DNA of 64,000 bases from assembly GCA_015075745.1 (NCBI GenBank), contig JABTTW010000001.1, positions 2,790,001 to 2,854,000 of the forward strand, written 5' to 3'. A program made the translations under genes and the position numbers. The stretch comes from Planctomycetia bacterium (GTDB lineage: Bacteria > Planctomycetota > Phycisphaerae > UBA1845 > UTPLA1). The notes beneath the pieces were generated by a model. The model ran no database searches. It was given only the letters and a program-made list of their open reading frames with translations, and was not told where the DNA came from. Shown in pieces: positions 16,730 to 26,642 of this stretch (positions are counted from its first letter, which is position 1; each line of letters opens with the position of its first letter).

Positions 16730-18694
16730 CTAATTGCAACCGAAGACAAAACAGTTGACCATCTCCTGGACATCCAGGCCGTCGGTAAATCCGTCGAAGT
16801 TCAAATCGCTCCGAAAAATCGCGCCCTCCGGGATATCGATGCCCAGTAGTGCGTCCACGAAGCACGGGATGTCGCCTTCCACGTTCAGCAGGCCGTCGTT
16901 ATTGCAGTCTCCGATGAATGGAATCGTATCTATCTGCGATGACGATCCGAAGGCGGTCTCAATGCCGTCCTGATTGCGCGCCTTCGCCTTCACAATATAC
17001 GACTGACCCGCGAGCAGGCCGGTGATCGTCGTCGTGTTTGATTGAATCCACGTGAACGCATTGCCGTACGGCCCGGGCGGGCTCACGTCGAAGTAAATGC
17101 CCGACATTCCCGCGTTCAGATTGGTGAAGGCGCCGGTCGCCGTGACCTGGGCCGAGTCGTTGGTGACATTGAAGAAGGCGATTCCGCTGGGCGTCTGAAT
17201 AAGCGTCGCCGCATCCTCGATCTCGGAGAAGGTGTTCTCGTTGGGCGTCGGAAGGACGGCGTCGCGCGCCTTGACGCGATAGGCATAAAGTGTGTTGGCA
17301 TTCAGGCCCGCGTCCACGTAAGAGTTCGGGGTCTGCCAGCCGCTCGTCGTCCCGCCGGGTCCGCCGGTCGTTTCCTCAAAAAAGTACTGAACCGGATTCG
17401 TCGCGTCGGTCGCGATCGTCGCGGTCATGGTGATGCTTGAGGTACTCAGCGCCGCCGGATTCGATGAAAAGGTCATCGGCTCCGGTTGCGGGGGCGTCAC
17501 GTCGGCTGGCGAGGCGGGAAAGTCCCAGCCGATCGCGTCGAACATGTTGCGGTCGGCAATGCGATAGAAATTGGGGAAAAAGGTCTGACCGGGAGCCAGC
17601 GTCGGATCCATGATCGCATCGACGCCCTCGCGGAAATGGCTGGCCTGGCGCGGGTCGCCGTCTGACATTCGGTACTCGGCGGAAACGATGTCGGAATTGT
17701 GGTCGTCATCCGGCGTGTTGAAATGGGCCAGGCGGGCAAAGGTCTGAAACTCGGTCGTGTTGGAGGGGTTCTCCGCCGTTCGGCGGAATCGATAAAAGTC
17801 GAGAAGCTCAATGTCGTTTGTTCGGAAATCTACGCCCGAGGTAAAGCCCATGGCATGGCCCACCTCGTGAATCGCCACGGACTGGAAGTCCGTCGTTCCG
17901 CCGGTAATTCCATTGCTCGGGTCGAAGTCGAAATTGAACGAGCTGTTAAACGTCATCGAAGCCGCCGAGCCGCCGACCGGGCCGATCGCGGCGCGGCTAT
18001 TGGCGACGGTGACGAAAACGCGGTCCTCATTTGTGGCCGAGCCGAAGGCATTGTACTTGACGGGAATCGTGCTCCCGGACGGAAGGAAGTCCTGGATCGT
18101 ATCGTCAAGGTCCTTGCCGTTGATCAGCCCATCACGCGCGACGGGGTATGTATGCAGAACATAATTACTGCCCGTCGCTCCGATGATCCCGCCGCCCAGG
18201 TCGGCGAAGTTGACGTTGACGGTAAACGAGATGGGGTCGCCCCAGATCGATTCGATGTAGGCCTCTACCGTTGCGAATGCCGTGACGGCCGCCGGCGGAA
18301 CCGAGCCGTCCAGGTTGAAGATCACATCGACGGCGGCCCCGCGAGGATTGGCCCCGCTGTCCTGCTCCGCCAGTTCGGCCAGCCCGTTGGCGGCGAACAC
18401 CGCCGTGATCTCGCGATCCCAGCGCGCAAGGTCAACGACACTCACTCGGCTGACGTCGCTGCCGCACATCGGCCGCAGAACCGATTGTCGCGGCAACAGA
18501 AACTTTTTCCCGGTGACGGGGTCCGTCGCCTCGGCCGGAGGAAGCGGGCGAACGAAGACGAGTGCGTCTTGACGGATGCCCGATGGTTGAGGCATCGCCG
18601 CCTCCGGCGTTGTGCCGTCATGAGCCTGAGCAGGCGCCGTGATGAGCGCCATCAGGATGGTAATCACTGTTGGGGTAATCACTCGATTTGACAT
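16730..18694 (-). CDS. Secreted metalloprotease with FN3-like repeats and dockerin-like C-terminus
   Basis: 654 residues. I start it at the ATG at 18694, which gives a good signal peptide (PTVITILMALITAPAQA); an in-frame ATG 71 codons earlier adds an implausible basic leader. The zinc helix HEVGHAMGFTSGVDF near residue 275 has HExxH plus a downstream Gly and Asp, as in the planctomycete/proteobacterial secreted metalloproteases annotated as family NF038122. After residue 465 come two fibronectin-type-III-like domains (YAYRVKARDA; YIVKAKARNQDG). The end (GDCNNDGLLNVEGDIPCF; NFDGFTDGLDVQEM) is the shared dockerin-like tag. The product is expected outside the cell. Confidence 0.8.
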   Translation of the reverse strand: MSNRVITPTVITILMALITAPAQAHDGTTPEAAMPQPSGIRQDALVFVRPLPPAEATDPVTGKKFLLPRQSVLRPMCGSDVSRVSVVDLARWDREITAVFAANGLAELAEQDSGANPRGAAVDVIFNLDGSVPPAAVTAFATVEAYIESIWGDPISFTVNVNFADLGGGIIGATGSNYVLHTYPVARDGLINGKDLDDTIQDFLPSGSTIPVKYNAFGSATNEDRVFVTVANSRAAIGPVGGSAASMTFNSSFNFDFDPSNGITGGTTDFQSVAIHEVGHAMGFTSGVDFRTNDIELLDFYRFRRTAENPSNTTEFQTFARLAHFNTPDDDHNSDIVSAEYRMSDGDPRQASHFREGVDAIMDPTLAPGQTFFPNFYRIADRNMFDAIGWDFPASPADVTPPQPEPMTFSSNPAALSTSSITMTATIATDATNPVQYFFEETTGGPGGTTSGWQTPNSYVDAGLNANTLYAYRVKARDAVLPTPNENTFSEIEDAATLIQTPSGIAFFNVTNDSAQVTATGAFTNLNAGMSGIYFDVSPPGPYGNAFTWIQSNTTTITGLLAGQSYIVKAKARNQDGIETAFGSSSQIDTIPFIGDCNNDGLLNVEGDIPCFVDALLGIDIPEGAIFRSDLNFDGFTDGLDVQEMVNCFVFGCN

Positions 18695-19224
18695 CGCGAC
18701 CCTTCTCCGATGAGCGAGGCTCTCCGGACCGTCATACCGCCTGCTCCGATCACACCAGCGGCGGGCACGGTCTGACAAAATTTCCAGTCCATCGGGTCGG
18801 CGATGGGATTGGGGTTCTATTCGTTTCAGCGCCTGAATCCTGCGGATTCTCAAGAGGCGAACGTCCCACGGACCTTCGACAATCAGAAATGCCCACATGG
18901 ACAACAAGCCTTGCCGGGCAGAATACTTCCGAACTATTTATTGTTTGCGAGGAAAGACAATTGACGCTCGAAATGCCTCGTCAGGCGAAGTCCGAACCAA
19001 TGGGAACCCCTCCCGGCCAGAGACCACGAGACTACTCACCCACTCCCGCAAACGCGGCACTACCCACATTTCTATTATCGCTGGATTTCGCAGGCGGGTC
19101 AAGGTTGCAGCTCCCATAATATCCGTCAATCTCTTAAGTTGTGTGAAAAGGCGCAGCATTGAGGTGAATACCGATATGACCGTTTCTGTATCGTCCTGGC
19201 TCGCCGCAACGCGACCGGCGGGCC
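18695..19224. other. Intergenic region, nothing recognised
   Basis: 530 bases between two minus-strand genes. Short overlapping frames in both strands lack ribosome sites or known motifs. It should contain the promoter for the metalloprotease gene that starts at 18694, but I could not pick one with confidence. Confidence 0.4.
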
Positions 19225-20094
19225 TCAGGATGGATCGTGGCCGCGCATGTCGGTCAGCAGTTGGTGATGAATCGCCCGAGCCCCTCCGAGGACATTGAAA
19301 TCCTCCCCGCCATAGGCATCGAGTTGAACGGGCCAGGGCGATGCCCCCGATGCCGTGGTCATCAAGCCGCCCGACTCTTCGATCAGAAGTGCCGCCGCGG
19401 CGATGTCCCACAATTTGCACTCGTTGGTGTACGCGGCGTCCACCAGTCCCGCTGCGATCCACGCGAAGTGAAGGCTGGTCGATCCCATGTTGCGAATCAG
19501 ATACCGGCCGATCCAATCCCGCACAAACGGCGGCATGGGCTTGCGCCGAAACGATCCGACGGCGATCGTCGTCTCACGGTCAGAGCCGACAAGGGGCGCG
19601 ACATTCGCGGCGTGATGCGTCGAAATCGCCGGCACTGACCCATCCAGCAAAATTCGATCCTCGTTGCGCAGCGCGCCGCCGCCGGAGGCTGCCGAATACA
19701 TGACGCCGCTGCTGGCGTCATAGATCGCACCAGCGATGGGGCGGCCGTTGTAAAGCACGGCGATCGAGCACGCGTAAATGCGGATGCCCCGGGCGAAGTT
19801 CCGCGTCCCGTCGAGTGGATCGACGACCCAGCAATAGGGGCTCGACTTGATTCGGCCGTGTCGGCTGGGATCGGCCAGCGTCTCTTCGACAAGGACGGCA
19901 TGATCCGGAAATCGCTCCGCAATTGCTCGGAGAATCGCGTCCTGGGCGATGTGGTCGGCCTCGGTCACCGGGCTTTTGTCTGGCTTGCGCCGGACACTGA
20001 CCTTCCCAAAGAGCCGATCGGCAGCGCGGCCGCCCCGATGAGCCAGCTCGACAGCGAAGCGACGCAGTTCGTCGGGATGCAGGGACTCGGACAT
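19225..20094 (-). CDS. Inositol-monophosphatase-family phosphatase
   Basis: 289 residues from ATG 20094 (MSESLHPDELRRF); a longer in-frame start at 20190 would overlap the neighbouring gene. Metal-binding signatures of the family are intact: EETLAD (Glu), DPLDGTRNF (the DPxDGT motif, near residue 85-92), and LWDIAAAALLIEESGG (WDxAA). Mg-dependent hydrolysis of a small sugar or nucleotide phosphate is expected: inositol monophosphate, histidinol phosphate or PAP. The sequence does not separate these. The upstream diguanylate cyclase gene ends 86 bases away on the same strand. Confidence 0.88.
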   Translation of the reverse strand: MSESLHPDELRRFAVELAHRGGRAADRLFGKVSVRRKPDKSPVTEADHIAQDAILRAIAERFPDHAVLVEETLADPSRHGRIKSSPYCWVVDPLDGTRNFARGIRIYACSIAVLYNGRPIAGAIYDASSGVMYSAASGGGALRNEDRILLDGSVPAISTHHAANVAPLVGSDRETTIAVGSFRRKPMPPFVRDWIGRYLIRNMGSTSLHFAWIAAGLVDAAYTNECKLWDIAAAALLIEESGGLMTTASGASPWPVQLDAYGGEDFNVLGGARAIHHQLLTDMRGHDPS

Positions 20095-20180
20095 GGTCGC
20101 CGCATTCTCAAAGGTGAGCGGATAAAGGTCAAAACGTCCGGTCGTCGAGAAGGCGGAGCGCTGTCGCTCCCGATCGCACG

Positions 20181-21596
20181 TTAGGTGCACAATCCTTCAG
20201 CGGGCCTCACGACGGTGATTCGATCCTTGCCGCCCGCCTTGGCGAGGTAAAGCGCTTCATCGGCGAGATGGAGAAGCGATTGCGCCGTCGCCGGTTGATC
20301 CTTCTCGCGACTCGCCAGACCAATGCTCAGCGAGGCAACGCTCGCCTCCGGCATTTCCCGAGCGACATCTTCACGGAAGCGACTAAGCAGCCGCTCCGCC
20401 GATCGGCGGGCATCGTCGGGCATGGTTCGCGGCAACAAGACCGCGAACTCGTCGCCGCCATATCGAACCGCCACGTCGCTCTCGCGCACCGAACCGGCGA
20501 TGGCCTTGGCCGTCAGAGAGATCAGGCGATCGCCCGTCTGGTGCCCAAGCGTGTCGTTGACGCACTTGAGGTTGTCCAGGTCGATCATCATGCAGGTGAG
20601 ATCGGACTGGTATCGGGTTGATTCGGCGAATAGCTGCCCAAGCACTTCGTTGAAGTGGCGGCGGTTATAAAGGCCGGTGAGAGAGTCTCGGGATGCGAGC
20701 TCGCTCAGCAGTTGATTGGCCTCCTGAAGCTTTCGGGTTCGGTCGGTCACGCGCCGTTCGAGTTCGCGGCTCTGTTCGGTGAGCTGGTGATGCGAGATAA
20801 TGAGCTGATCGGCCATCTTGTTGAAGGCCCGCGCGAGGTCACCGATCTCGTCCGCCCGGTCGTCCGGAACCTGCATGGTCAATTCGCCGGAGGCCAGAGC
20901 CGCAGCGGCACGGGACATCTTGTTCAGGGGCAGCACGAGCCGGCGAACGATCTGATAACTGAGCGGGACCATCAGCAGGGCGATTCCCATCGACAGCCCG
21001 ATGATGTTGCGCTTCATGCTCGACACCGCTCGCTGCGCGGCCTTGAGGGTCAGGCCGATTCTCACGAAGCCGACGGTCGGTCGCAATCCAGGCGCCCCCA
21101 CGATTTCGTCCGCGGCAACGACGGGATACACCACGTCGATGCACGGGCCGGATTTCTCGTTCTCAATCAGGCGCGGACAATTGATCGGCTCCACCGAAAA
21201 ATGCTCCCGGTCCCTGAAGAGCGATGAATCAATCGCGCCGGCGCCCCGCTGGTTGCATGCCAGCCAGCGTCCGGACAAATCGGTGAAGATGATATAGGCC
21301 ACGTCGTCGTTTGAAATCACATCCTGCGCGATGCCGAGCAGCCGGGCCCGATCGTCGTGCTGCACGGCGCGCGAACCGGCCGTGGCCAGAGCCCGCGCTA
21401 GGTCGGAAGCCTGCCGCGAGGTCTGGTCCTGGACGATTTCTTCGGAGAGGCGAAGCGACGTCTCGCCCGTCAGCGCCGTAGCCACGAGCACCACGCCCGC
21501 AAGCAGCACGGTCGTTCGGACCTGAAGTCCGAAGAAAGTTGCCTGGATTGGCTGACCTTTAAGAGCTCGTAGCTTCATTCGTATCTGAACTCCCAT
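20181..21596 (-). CDS. Membrane diguanylate cyclase with HAMP and GGDEF domains
   Basis: 471 residues from ATG 21596; ATG 21578 and a longer start at 21737 are alternatives. Order: helix 1 (TTVLLAGVVLVATAL), a periplasmic sensor stretch of about 150 residues with two or three Cys, helix 2 (IIGLSMGIALLMVPL), a HAMP domain (VLPLNKMSRAAAALASGEL), a short coiled coil, then GGDEF. The active loop is RYGGDEFAVLLP and is preceded by RESD exactly five residues upstream, the RxxD inhibitory I-site, so product inhibition by cyclic di-GMP is expected. No EAL domain. It makes c-di-GMP in response to an unknown envelope signal. Confidence 0.92.
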   Translation of the reverse strand: MGVQIRMKLRALKGQPIQATFFGLQVRTTVLLAGVVLVATALTGETSLRLSEEIVQDQTSRQASDLARALATAGSRAVQHDDRARLLGIAQDVISNDDVAYIIFTDLSGRWLACNQRGAGAIDSSLFRDREHFSVEPINCPRLIENEKSGPCIDVVYPVVAADEIVGAPGLRPTVGFVRIGLTLKAAQRAVSSMKRNIIGLSMGIALLMVPLSYQIVRRLVLPLNKMSRAAAALASGELTMQVPDDRADEIGDLARAFNKMADQLIISHHQLTEQSRELERRVTDRTRKLQEANQLLSELASRDSLTGLYNRRHFNEVLGQLFAESTRYQSDLTCMMIDLDNLKCVNDTLGHQTGDRLISLTAKAIAGSVRESDVAVRYGGDEFAVLLPRTMPDDARRSAERLLSRFREDVAREMPEASVASLSIGLASREKDQPATAQSLLHLADEALYLAKAGGKDRITVVRPAEGLCT

Positions 21597-21870
21597 CGCA
21601 TCCGTCAGCCGTATGGCGCGCGGAGGCGATTGAGACACGGCCTGCCCATCCGCGCCCTTAGCCCGGCGCGCAAACAAGCCCAATATCCCGATATGTTTTA
21701 TCGAGTGCCCCGGCGTCACACTTAACGATCCTCCCACTTTGGGAAGCTCGCCGGATTCCGAGAATAATGACGCTTTGAATGTGCCCTTGATCGCGCGCTG
21801 AAGTGCGAACGACCGATACCTCGGCGATCGATGATCCCAACTCTGCCGATTCGTTATATCGGACGACGGC

Positions 21871-22977
21871 CTAAGGTTTGGAAGGTCCGCGCCGGGCTGA
21901 GATGCTCAGCGGGATCGGCGAATTCGCCGTGCCATCGGGAGATCGCAGCGTCGCTCGGTCCGGCCTCCCATATGCGGCAAGGTCCGACGCGACGGGGATG
22001 GTCACCTCCAGCCACACGCAATCCGCGTGAGTCTTCAATCGCGGGGTGTCCAGTCTGGCCGGAAGAAGTACGACCTCTCCGCGTCGAAAGGTCTCGCGCC
22101 CGTCGCGTCCGTGGAGAATCTCTCCGTCGCCTTCAAGAATGATCCAGACCACCAGCTCGGCATACGGAATCGGCTGTTCGACGCCGCCGGCGAATCGGAC
22201 GCGCTCGATCGTGAACGACGGACACGTAATGAGCCGCGTCACCGTCGTGAACACGCTCGTGACGTGCGAGCGCTTTTCAAATGCCCTGAAGTCCTTGTAA
22301 TCGCGAATGCACTGCAACCCCTCGGAGATGTGAAGCCCCGCGTCGCCTGTCGGCCGCTCGCGCTGCCAGTCGTAGAGCCGAAATGTCGTATCCGAGGGAG
22401 TCTGAATCTCGGCGACCACCACTCCGGGCCCCAGGGCATGGACCGTCCCGCTTGGAATGCAATAAGTCTCGCCGGCCTTGACCTGAATGCGATGAAGCAG
22501 ATCGACGATGCTCGCGGGGTCGTTGTGGACGGCGGCGGCCACGTCGTCGAGATGGACGTCGCTCCTGAGCCCTCGATAAATGACGCCCGGATCTCGCGCC
22601 TCAAGGACGTGCCATGCCTCATCCTTGGCGGTCACGTCAATCCCGAGTGCTTCCGCAGCCTGGGCATCGGGATGTACCTGAATGCTCAGCGGCGCCTCGG
22701 CATCTAGAAATTTGATGAGCAGCGGAAAGCAGCCGCCCGGCGCACGCACGCTGCCGAGGAGTTCAGCCTTCCACGCACCGACAAGGTCGCCCAGCGAGCG
22801 GCCCTTCGCCGGCCCCCGCGAAACGATCGACTGGCCCGCCGCGAGCCCGGCGCACTCCCACGATTCGCCGATCGCGATGTCCGGCGGTAGCTGCTTGCCG
22901 AGCAGCCGTTCCAGATTCCGCCCGCCCCATACCTTGGGTTTGAAGATCGGCTCGAAGATAAGCGGGCAGACTTGCAT
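21871..22977 (-). CDS. manA: Mannose-6-phosphate isomerase, class I
   Basis: 368 residues from ATG 22977 (MQVCPLIFEPIFKPKVWGG), the conserved N-terminus; longer in-frame starts lack this fit. Zinc-site blocks typical of the cupin-type enzyme are visible: PLSIQVHPDAQAAEA, KDEAWHVLEA in the place of the usual KTEMWY, and YCIPSGTVHALGPGVVVAEIQ followed by DTTFRLYDW. It interconverts fructose-6-phosphate and mannose-6-phosphate to supply GDP-mannose for surface glycans. It is divergent to arfB, with 92 bases between the starts. Confidence 0.88.
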   Translation of the reverse strand: MQVCPLIFEPIFKPKVWGGRNLERLLGKQLPPDIAIGESWECAGLAAGQSIVSRGPAKGRSLGDLVGAWKAELLGSVRAPGGCFPLLIKFLDAEAPLSIQVHPDAQAAEALGIDVTAKDEAWHVLEARDPGVIYRGLRSDVHLDDVAAAVHNDPASIVDLLHRIQVKAGETYCIPSGTVHALGPGVVVAEIQTPSDTTFRLYDWQRERPTGDAGLHISEGLQCIRDYKDFRAFEKRSHVTSVFTTVTRLITCPSFTIERVRFAGGVEQPIPYAELVVWIILEGDGEILHGRDGRETFRRGEVVLLPARLDTPRLKTHADCVWLEVTIPVASDLAAYGRPDRATLRSPDGTANSPIPLSISARRGPSKP

Positions 22978-23069
22978 TCCGGGGATTGTAGCTGGATCGT
23001 ACCCGAGGCAACATGTACACGCCGGTTCTGCCCGATTGATCCGGCCGAACAACTTCGGGAGTTAAGCGC

Positions 23070-23507
23070 ATGAGCGCTCGGACGGTAGAGATCAATCAGC
23101 ACCTGGAAATCCCGCTTGCCGAGCTGTCGTTCTCTTTCAGCCGAAGCGCGGGGCCCGGCGGCCAGAACGTCAACAAGGTCTCGACCAAGGTCTCGTTGAA
23201 GTTCGACGTCGCGTCCAGCCCCAGCCTGAGCGAACATCAAAAATCGCTGATCAATGAAAGATTGGCGACCCGCATCGATAAGACCGGATGTCTTCGCATC
23301 TCGTTGAGCTCCGAACGGAGCCAACTGGCCAACAAGGAGGCGGCTATTCTGCTGTTCGCCCGGCTGCTCTCAAACGCCCTCCGCGTACGCAAGAAGCGGA
23401 TCAAGAGCAAGCCCACCGCCGCCTCAAAGCAAAGGCGATTGGACGCGAAGCGCCGGCAGGCTCAGCGCAAGCAGGCGCGCGGCCGGATCGATCGTCAGGA
23501 TGATTAG
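23070..23507 (+). CDS. arfB: Alternative ribosome-rescue factor (peptidyl-tRNA hydrolase)
   Basis: 145 residues, the usual size. The GGQ motif is at SAGPGGQNVNKVSTKV (residues about 29-44), as in class I release-factor domains, and no codon-recognition domain is present. The C-terminal tail is very basic (RVRKKRIKSKPTAASKQRR...), as in ArfB/YaeJ, where it binds the empty mRNA channel of stalled ribosomes. It should free nascent chains from nonstop ribosomes. Its stop overlaps the convergent stop of the next gene by 4 bases. Confidence 0.92.
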   Translation: MSARTVEINQHLEIPLAELSFSFSRSAGPGGQNVNKVSTKVSLKFDVASSPSLSEHQKSLINERLATRIDKTGCLRISLSSERSQLANKEAAILLFARLLSNALRVRKKRIKSKPTAASKQRRLDAKRRQAQRKQARGRIDRQDD

Positions 23508-24376
23508 GGATTCAGGATCAACCGTCCCGTGGCGGTCCGCTCGACAGGATCGTTCGCATTGTCGTCAACCACCGCGAAGACGCTGTAACTCCCGTCGGGC
23601 ACGGTGGTGCCGTCCTGATCCAGGAAGCTGAACGTGAAGGTGCCCGTGTTGCCGTTGTTCGACAACGGATCATTGCTCAGCAGTATCACTTCGTTTCCGT
23701 TGTCGTGATCGTCATCAAGGTCGAGCCCGAGCGTCAGTCGCGCGTCGGCATTGTTGTTGCCGTTGTCGGTCCACGTGATGTTGAAAGTGTTGCCCGTCGT
23801 CACGGTGACGTCGGTAGCGCCGGGCGCGGTGAATGTAAAGGTGGGAACCGGCAGCGACGTCGTCACGGTCAAAACGCCCGTCGTGCCCCGATCGGTGTCA
23901 CGCGAGATCGCCGTCGCCGTCTCACCGTCCGGCGATTCGATGATCGCGGTAATCACATAGTCTCCGACGCGAACGCCGGTGATGTCCCACTCGACCCGGT
24001 CGCCGTCGCCGTCGGCCAAAGCGTCCCTGCCGGAGCCGACCGTCCCGTCACCGACGAGGTGGATCGGATCGCTGGTGCTCTCACCGAGGCTGTTCTCGCG
24101 CTGGGCGATGATGCGGACCGAAGTGCCCGCGATGGTGGCGATATCCGCCCACTGAACAATGGCCGCCGCGCCCGGCGCGGCCGTCGTCGGAGTCGCCGGA
24201 ATGACGATGCCGATCGCCAGCGTCGTGGACGTCGGCGAATTGACCGATGTCTTGGGCGGTGGAACCACCCCGTAAAGCAGCATCTCTCCCGTGCACCCGG
24301 CCAACAATGTCAGCGCCAGGGAGCAAAGCTGTTCGCGGAAGAGTCGATTTCGGGCAGGCCGTGTCTCAGTGTTCAT
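23504..24376 (-). CDS. Putative lipoprotein with Ig-like domains
   Basis: 290 residues. The N-terminus carries a lipobox (LTLLAGC, Cys near residue 28), so the product is probably lipid-anchored. The rest is beta-rich: NTFNITWTDNGNNNADARL and a terminal segment FTFSFLDQDGTTVPDGSYSV that resembles Ig-like or FlgD-like repeats. An Asp/Asn-rich loop DLDDDHDNGNEV may bind calcium. No enzyme motif is seen. Function unknown. Confidence 0.65.
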   Translation of the reverse strand: MNTETRPARNRLFREQLCSLALTLLAGCTGEMLLYGVVPPPKTSVNSPTSTTLAIGIVIPATPTTAAPGAAAIVQWADIATIAGTSVRIIAQRENSLGESTSDPIHLVGDGTVGSGRDALADGDGDRVEWDITGVRVGDYVITAIIESPDGETATAISRDTDRGTTGVLTVTTSLPVPTFTFTAPGATDVTVTTGNTFNITWTDNGNNNADARLTLGLDLDDDHDNGNEVILLSNDPLSNNGNTGTFTFSFLDQDGTTVPDGSYSVFAVVDDNANDPVERTATGRLILNP

Positions 24377-24701
24377 AGCAATGTCCCGTTCCCCTCTCCC
24401 AATGGGTATGGCGGAGGGCTTGCGGCGAGGAGGTGTGGCGAGGTGTCTTGTCCCACCCGAACAAAGAGCATGCCCACAACCTGATTCTTGGCCTTGTCAC
24501 CCTCAAATGTCAATTCGGCGGCGGCGCACCACGTATAGTTTTCCGTCCGATGGGCCTCCTACTGGAGGAAAAAATAAGGACGTGGCCCTGCGAGCCTGCC
24601 AGACCCCGGCGGCAATCCCTCAGTCGAAGCGGAGATATCGGAATGGTCCGTAAAAACAGGGGTTTTCGGCGATCTCGCTCCTTTTCGCCCCGCCTCATTT
24701 C

Positions 24702-24730
24702 TTGACGCGACCCTGGTTGCTTCTTAGAAT
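24702..24730 (+). promoter_or_regulatory. Sigma-70-like promoter for the DsbA-like gene
   Basis: TTGACG (24702-24707), a 17-base spacer, and TAGAAT (24725-24730), within a 476-base intergenic region (24377-24852) that otherwise shows nothing. It predicts a leader of about 115 bases before ATG 24853. Confidence 0.55.
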
Positions 24731-24852
24731 CATGCGTCATCAGCCGATCTGAGCCAGGCCTCGCAATAGATGCTCGTTCCTCGCGCTATATTCAGACCAG
24801 TCCAAGAGTTCCAGATGCCTCGTCGAAAGCGCGAAGCTAAGGTAGGGAAGAA

Positions 24853-25596
24853 ATGAAGCCATCCAATTCACCGAATAGTTCCTCATCCACCTGGGCCGGT
24901 CGCCTCTGGTCGAAACGCCCGATGCGCATCACGGCTGGTCTGTTCCTGCTCATTGGGATGGGCCAGTCCGGCGGCATCTGCGGGACAAACACCGGTGGTG
25001 GAGGCAACGGCGGCGGAAATAACGGCGGAGGCAACGGCGGCGGAACGACGAATACGATCAATCTGCTCGCCAGCGACCACATCCTGGGCAATCCCAACGC
25101 CACCGTCGTCGTCGTCGAATACTCAGATTTCCAGTGTCCTTTCTGCGGCAGGTTTGCCCGGCAGGAATACGCCACCATCAAGCAGAATTACATCGACACC
25201 GGGAAGATCCGCTTTGTCTTCCGCCACTTCCCGCTTCGTAACATCCACAATCGCGCCGAGGCCGCCGCACGTTCGACCGAGTGCGCCAACGATCAGGGCA
25301 AGTTCTTCGAGTTTCACGACCTCGTCTTCAACACCACCGACGCCAACGGTCCCATCCTGACCGACGCCCAGCTTCAGGCACACGCCGTGACGCTCGGCCT
25401 GAACACAACCACCTTCAACGCCTGCTTCCCGCCCGGCGATTCCAAGGCCGCCCGCGTCCAGCAAGACGTCAACAGCGGCACCGCCCTGGCTATCACTGGA
25501 ACCCCGACCTTTTTCGTCAACGGCCAGCGCTTGTCAGGCTTCCAGACCGCTGCCCAGTTGAGCGCCGTGATTGACCAGAAGCTCGCCGGTAACTGA
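24853..25596 (+). CDS. DsbA-like thioredoxin-fold protein, membrane or lipid anchored
   Basis: 247 residues. The N-terminal 25 residues are Ser-rich, then a hydrophobic segment (ITAGLFLLIGMGQSGGIC) ends in a Cys that may be a weak lipobox. A Gly/Asn linker of about 25 residues (GGGNGGGNNGGGNGGG) separates it from the thioredoxin domain. The active site is FQCPFCGRF (CPFC), followed by the FRHFPL strand and the cis-Pro segment TGTPTFFVNGQRL, typical of the thioredoxin_4/DsbA-like family. It would oxidise or isomerise disulfides outside the cytoplasm, relevant to the Cys-rich exported proteins in this window. Confidence 0.88.
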   Translation: MKPSNSPNSSSSTWAGRLWSKRPMRITAGLFLLIGMGQSGGICGTNTGGGGNGGGNNGGGNGGGTTNTINLLASDHILGNPNATVVVVEYSDFQCPFCGRFARQEYATIKQNYIDTGKIRFVFRHFPLRNIHNRAEAAARSTECANDQGKFFEFHDLVFNTTDANGPILTDAQLQAHAVTLGLNTTTFNACFPPGDSKAARVQQDVNSGTALAITGTPTFFVNGQRLSGFQTAAQLSAVIDQKLAGN

Positions 25597-25805
25597 TCCG
25601 GTCTTTCGACTTCCTCGCTACGAAGTTCCTCCTCGCCTACCGGGGAGCGGCAATTGCTGCACATCGGGCGCAATTACCGCCGGACCTCACATGGAATCAC
25701 TTCGCCGACTTCCAGACCGTCGCCGCGCATGCCGATCTCCATGGTGGGCCCCGGCATGGTCCCCGGCCCGGACATGAATCATCGATGCGGGAAAGTTGTG
25801 CTCGA

Positions 25806-26435
25806 ATGAAGACGAAATCAGTTCATGACACGGTTCGGCGGGCAGGAACGGTCATTGCCGCGTGCATCATGGCCGGCCTTTTGGCCTGCACCCCGACGTC
25901 CCTCTTCAACGATCTCGCTGCACGATCTGATTTCGGCCCCAACGGCAACCCTGTTCCGCGGGCGATCCAGGTCGGCTTCATCAACAACACGCCGTTTCGC
26001 GCCATCTTCACCGCCGGCGGCTATGACCAGCTTAGTAACGACGCCCTCCCCACCAACTTCGTTCAGCTTCGCCTCGAAGGAAACGCGACCACGGCCCAGA
26101 TCCCTCAGCCTTGCCGCGGAACCTTCTCCGTCGGCGGCGCCGAGTTGGTTCGCCTGATCGAGTTGAACCGCAACAGCCCGGCCATCAACATTACGGATAA
26201 CGCCGCCCTCATCACCGGCGTCAATTTCTCCGCCGCCCCCCTCGGCGATCCACTCGAAGCGGAGCCGACCGAAGGAACCGCCGTCGGCGTCGAAAGCCTG
26301 GTCGGCGTCGATTTCACCTGCCAGCGGACCGACATCCGCCAGAACACCGGCACCGGGCTGCTCCTCTACACCTTCGAGCAGGATGCCATGGCGCCCGGCG
26401 GTTTCCGCATCGACTTCACCTTCATCGCCCCCTGA
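25806..26435 (+). CDS. Putative lipoprotein of unknown function
   Basis: 209 residues from ATG 25806; an in-frame ATG at 25785 is less likely. The lipobox is MAGLLAC (Cys near residue 28). The mature part has PRAIQVGFINNTPFRAIFTAGGYD, then a Cys pair (QPCRGTFSVGG and DFTCQRTD) that could form a disulfide. No family recognised. It lies between the DsbA-like gene and the PIN-TRAM gene on the same strand. Confidence 0.65.
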   Translation: MKTKSVHDTVRRAGTVIAACIMAGLLACTPTSLFNDLAARSDFGPNGNPVPRAIQVGFINNTPFRAIFTAGGYDQLSNDALPTNFVQLRLEGNATTAQIPQPCRGTFSVGGAELVRLIELNRNSPAINITDNAALITGVNFSAAPLGDPLEAEPTEGTAVGVESLVGVDFTCQRTDIRQNTGTGLLLYTFEQDAMAPGGFRIDFTFIAP

Positions 26436-26642
26436 TCGGCGGCGACGCGACCCCGCTTCGCCTGTCGCAGTTGCATCTCGTGCCCTGCCTGCCGCGCGGC
26501 TATACTACGCTTTGGGACGACGCTGTCACCGGCAGGTCCCCGGGCAATCATCATTCATCGTTTCTTTCCGCCGAGGCCCGCGGCGAGCGTTATCCGGATG
26601 GCCGGTGTTCATCGCGAGATTCGTCCCTGCCCGGGCGTCGCC

